NCBI GenBank assembly: GCA_024691145.1
Contig: JAILNW010000179.1
Span: 1-8,721 of the forward strand
Source of the DNA: Lachnospiraceae bacterium
GTDB taxonomy: Bacteria; Bacillota; Clostridia; Lachnospirales; Lachnospiraceae
Direction: 5' to 3'
DNA length: 8,721 nt
The notes under the pieces are model-generated. The model searched no databases and had not been told where the DNA came from. It was given only the letters and a program-made list of their open reading frames with translations. This document shows positions 7,275 through 8,721 of the stretch, piece by piece. Made by a program: the position numbers and the translations under genes. Within the stretch, counting starts at the first letter, position 1, and every line of letters begins with the position of its first letter.

Positions 7275-8263
7275 TCAATCACCTCATTACCAGCCATAAT
7301 GCTCTTTACAACATCCTCTATGTTTATTTCCGATATCTGCATATCCTGAGCATTCAATTCACCAAATGCGTAATTAACAACATTTTTTACTTCCAATTCA
7401 TCTGCATCAAATTTTATATAAAGTTTTTCATCTTTCCATTCATAAGATGCTTTATTATTAAAAGTATTAAGTTTTTTCTCATCTGGCTTTTCTTTTAAGG
7501 TTAAAACAATTGTTCTTATATTACCAAAATGATGTTTTATATCCTCAATAGCTCCATCATAGATAATCTCACCCTTTTCAATCATAATGATTCTTGAACA
7601 AAGGTTTTCTATGTCCTGCATATCGTGTGTTGTAAGAATTACTGTAGTATTGTACTTTTCATTCATAACCTTAATAGCTTTTCTTATCTTCTCCTTAACC
7701 CAAACATCAAGTCCGATTGTTGGCTCATCAAGGAAAAGTATCTTAGGATTATGTAACCAGCTTGCTGCAAGGTCTGCTCTCATTCTCTGTCCAAGAGAAA
7801 GGGTTCTTACAGGCTGTGTTAAGAATTCATCTAACCCCAGTGTCTTACTTAGAAAATCCATTCTTTCCTTGTAATCATCATCTGATACACGATAAATCTG
7901 CTTAAGTACCTTGAAGGATTCTATAAGTGGTATATCCCACCAAAGCTGTGTTTTCTGTCCAAAAACTACACCTATTTTTCCCGCAACCTTCATACGATTA
8001 TTGTATGGCTCCACACCTTCTATCTTTACGCTACCTGACGTAGGAGAAAGAATTCCGCACATCATCTTAATTGTTGTGCTTTTTCCCGCTCCATTTGATC
8101 CAATGTATCCAACTATCTCGCCATCATTAATAGTAAAATTAACGTTATTAACGGCAAACTTGGATTCATACTTTTTTGAAAACAACGTCTTAAACATTCC
8201 CTTAACTCCCTGCTCTCTGACAGGTTTTCGGAATTCCTTTGTAAGATTATTAATCTCAATCAC
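7271..8263 (-). CDS. ABC transporter ATP-binding protein (COG4586-like)
   Basis: Cytoplasmic ATPase that powers the ABC-2 transporter, 330 aa. All nucleotide-binding motifs are intact: Walker A GSNGAGKST (55-63), Q-loop Q103, signature LSLGQRMRADL (155-165), Walker B ILFLDE with catalytic E180, D-loop IGLD (183-186) and H-loop H213. Two features place it in the COG4586 subgroup: an N-terminal extension (KEFRKPVREQG... at 9-19, rich in basic residues before the A-loop) and QLWWDIP right after the Q-loop. The C-terminal 90 residues after the nucleotide-binding domain form an extra alpha/beta accessory domain, common in ATPases of this group. The start is GTG at 8263, eight bases after AGGAGG. 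It is the first gene of the three-gene operon, with a promoter about 40 bases upstream and a short untranslated leader of roughly 35 bases. The direction is probably export; the substrate is unknown. Confidence 0.95.
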   Translation of the reverse strand: MIEINNLTKEFRKPVREQGVKGMFKTLFSKKYESKFAVNNVNFTINDGEIVGYIGSNGAGKSTTIKMMCGILSPTSGSVKIEGVEPYNNRMKVAGKIGVVFGQKTQLWWDIPLIESFKVLKQIYRVSDDDYKERMDFLSKTLGLDEFLTQPVRTLSLGQRMRADLAASWLHNPKILFLDEPTIGLDVWVKEKIRKAIKVMNEKYNTTVILTTHDMQDIENLCSRIIMIEKGEIIYDGAIEDIKHHFGNIRTIVLTLKEKPDEKKLNTFNNKASYEWKDEKLYIKFDADELEVKNVVNYAFGELNAQDMQISEINIEDVVKSIMAGNEVIE

Positions 8264-8291
8264 TGTTATACCCTCCTAACTGCTAAAAAAT

Positions 8292-8306
8292 AAATATAGT
8301 GACTAG
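8292..8306. repeat. 15-base repeat, copy 1, at the ABC operon start site
   Basis: AAATATAGTGACTAG overlaps the predicted transcription start and -10 of the ABC operon and recurs at 8358-8372 with a single change. It partly overlaps the perfect palindrome AGTATATACT (8305-8314). Confidence 0.5.
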
Positions 8307-8333
8307 TATATACTATTTTCAGTCATATTTCAA
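8305..8333 (-). promoter_or_regulatory. Promoter of the ABC transporter operon with possible operator
   Basis: On the minus strand TTGAAA (8333-8328) and TATACT (8310-8305) are exactly 17 bases apart, with transcription starting near 8298. The -10 lies inside the perfect 10-base palindrome AGTATATACT (8305-8314), and further ATAGT/ACTAT half-sites sit at 8296-8316. A repressor bound there would cover the -10. No regulator gene is visible in the window, so the operator is an inference. Confidence 0.65.
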
Positions 8334-8343
8334 CAAAAATTTT

Positions 8344-8388
8344 AAAAAAAGAGGCATAAATACAGTGACTAGCTGTTTTTATGCCTCT
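8344..8388 (-). terminator. Intrinsic terminator of the bactofilin-like gene
   Basis: AGAGGCATAAA pairs with TTTATGCCTCT (11 bp), then ACAG/CTGT after one mismatch, around a seven-base loop. On the minus strand the stem is followed by seven T. It ends the truncated gene to the right and insulates the ABC operon promoter. Confidence 0.9.
8358..8372. repeat. 15-base repeat, copy 2, in the terminator loop
   Basis: AAATACAGTGACTAG differs from the copy at 8292-8306 at one position. It forms part of the left arm and the loop of the terminator hairpin, 66 bases from copy 1 in the same orientation. Confidence 0.5.
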
Positions 8389-8461
8389 ATAAATTATTTT
8401 TACTTATCCAAAACAATATTTTCAATTACATTAATCACATTTAATATTGCATTCTTTCTCA

Positions 8462-8721
8462 CTAGAAATCGACCTTGTTAACCTTACCAATTTTACTTTT
8501 GCCATTATTGGTAAGTGAATCAGAATATTCCAATACTTTTATATTGCAATTATCACCAATAGTAACATTTTCTCCATACAAATAGTTGCATGTTACATTC
8601 TCAACATGAACATCTTTACATATCATCTCATTTACTTTCAATACAGCATTTTTCTTTCTAATCATATTATTCTCAGTGATTAATTCTCTGCAATTTAAGA
8701 CATTGATACTTATATGAGACT
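8462..8721 (-). CDS. Partial beta-helical (bactofilin-like) protein, C-terminal end only
   Basis: The frame ends at TAG (8464-8462) and stays open to the right window edge, giving 85 complete codons without a start. The internal ATG at 8665 has no good ribosome binding site, so the gene continues beyond the window. The protein shows short alternating hydrophobic strands and turns, for example VHVENVTCNYLYGENVTIGD and CNIKVLEYSDSL. It ends with GKSKIGKV, a spacing of V/I residues typical of right-handed beta-helix repeats as in bactofilins (polymer-forming cytoskeletal proteins, PF04519) and their clostridial relatives. There are two cysteines in CKDVHVENVTC and one in DNCNI. No catalytic motif or membrane segment can be seen in this part. 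The assignment rests on repeat pattern only. An acyltransferase-type or other beta-helix protein is possible. Confidence 0.6.
   Translation of the reverse strand, partial: SHISINVLNCRELITENNMIRKKNAVLKVNEMICKDVHVENVTCNYLYGENVTIGDNCNIKVLEYSDSLTNNGKSKIGKVNKVDF

Noticed and set aside
8400..8462. A 20-codon GTG-started small protein overlapping the stop of the bactofilin-like gene
   Set aside because: It has no convincing ribosome binding site and is very short and AT-rich. It is kept only as a possible repeat remnant in the findings.

Overview
The window comes from a low-GC, spore-forming Firmicute, most likely a member of the Clostridia and probably Lachnospiraceae. The support is AT-rich sequence with AGGAGG-type ribosome binding sites, a T-box leader on thrS, a SpoVAF-type sporulation/germination protein, and a ThrRS active-site variant (TCPFQ in place of NCPGH) that I associate with this group. 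The genus cannot be fixed from the sequence alone.

Layout from left to right. Positions 1-105 hold no gene. Positions 106-1554 (minus) encode a SpoVAF/GerA-family membrane protein. Upstream of it on the same strand, 1625-3583 encodes threonyl-tRNA synthetase (thrS), which has its own intrinsic terminator at 1570-1603. thrS is preceded by a tRNA-responsive T-box leader (terminator 3613-3652, T-box sequence 3668-3681) and a sigma-A-like promoter (3864-3892). A divergent promoter (3945-3974) drives a plus-strand gene, 4013-5596, that fuses an AAA-type ATPase to a C-terminal PD-(D/E)xK nuclease-like domain. That gene ends at a bidirectional terminator (5600-5630) facing a minus-strand operon. The operon encodes a complete ABC-2 type transporter: an ATPase (7271-8263), permease 1 (6453-7274) and permease 2 (5645-6448). 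Its promoter (8305-8333) carries a palindrome over the -10. A further terminator (8344-8388) closes a gene truncated by the right window edge (8462-8721), whose visible C-terminus looks like a beta-helical, bactofilin-type polymer-forming protein.

How the genes work together: thrS is a self-contained amino-acid-responsive unit. spoVAF sits directly behind its terminator with no obvious promoter of its own. The three ABC genes are translationally coupled and form one transporter of unknown substrate. The ATPase-nuclease gene is a single-gene transcription unit with its own promoter and terminator between housekeeping-like units. It is the best candidate for an accessory gene of unknown biology, but no second component is visible. 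I see no CRISPR array, insertion sequence, tRNA or rRNA gene.
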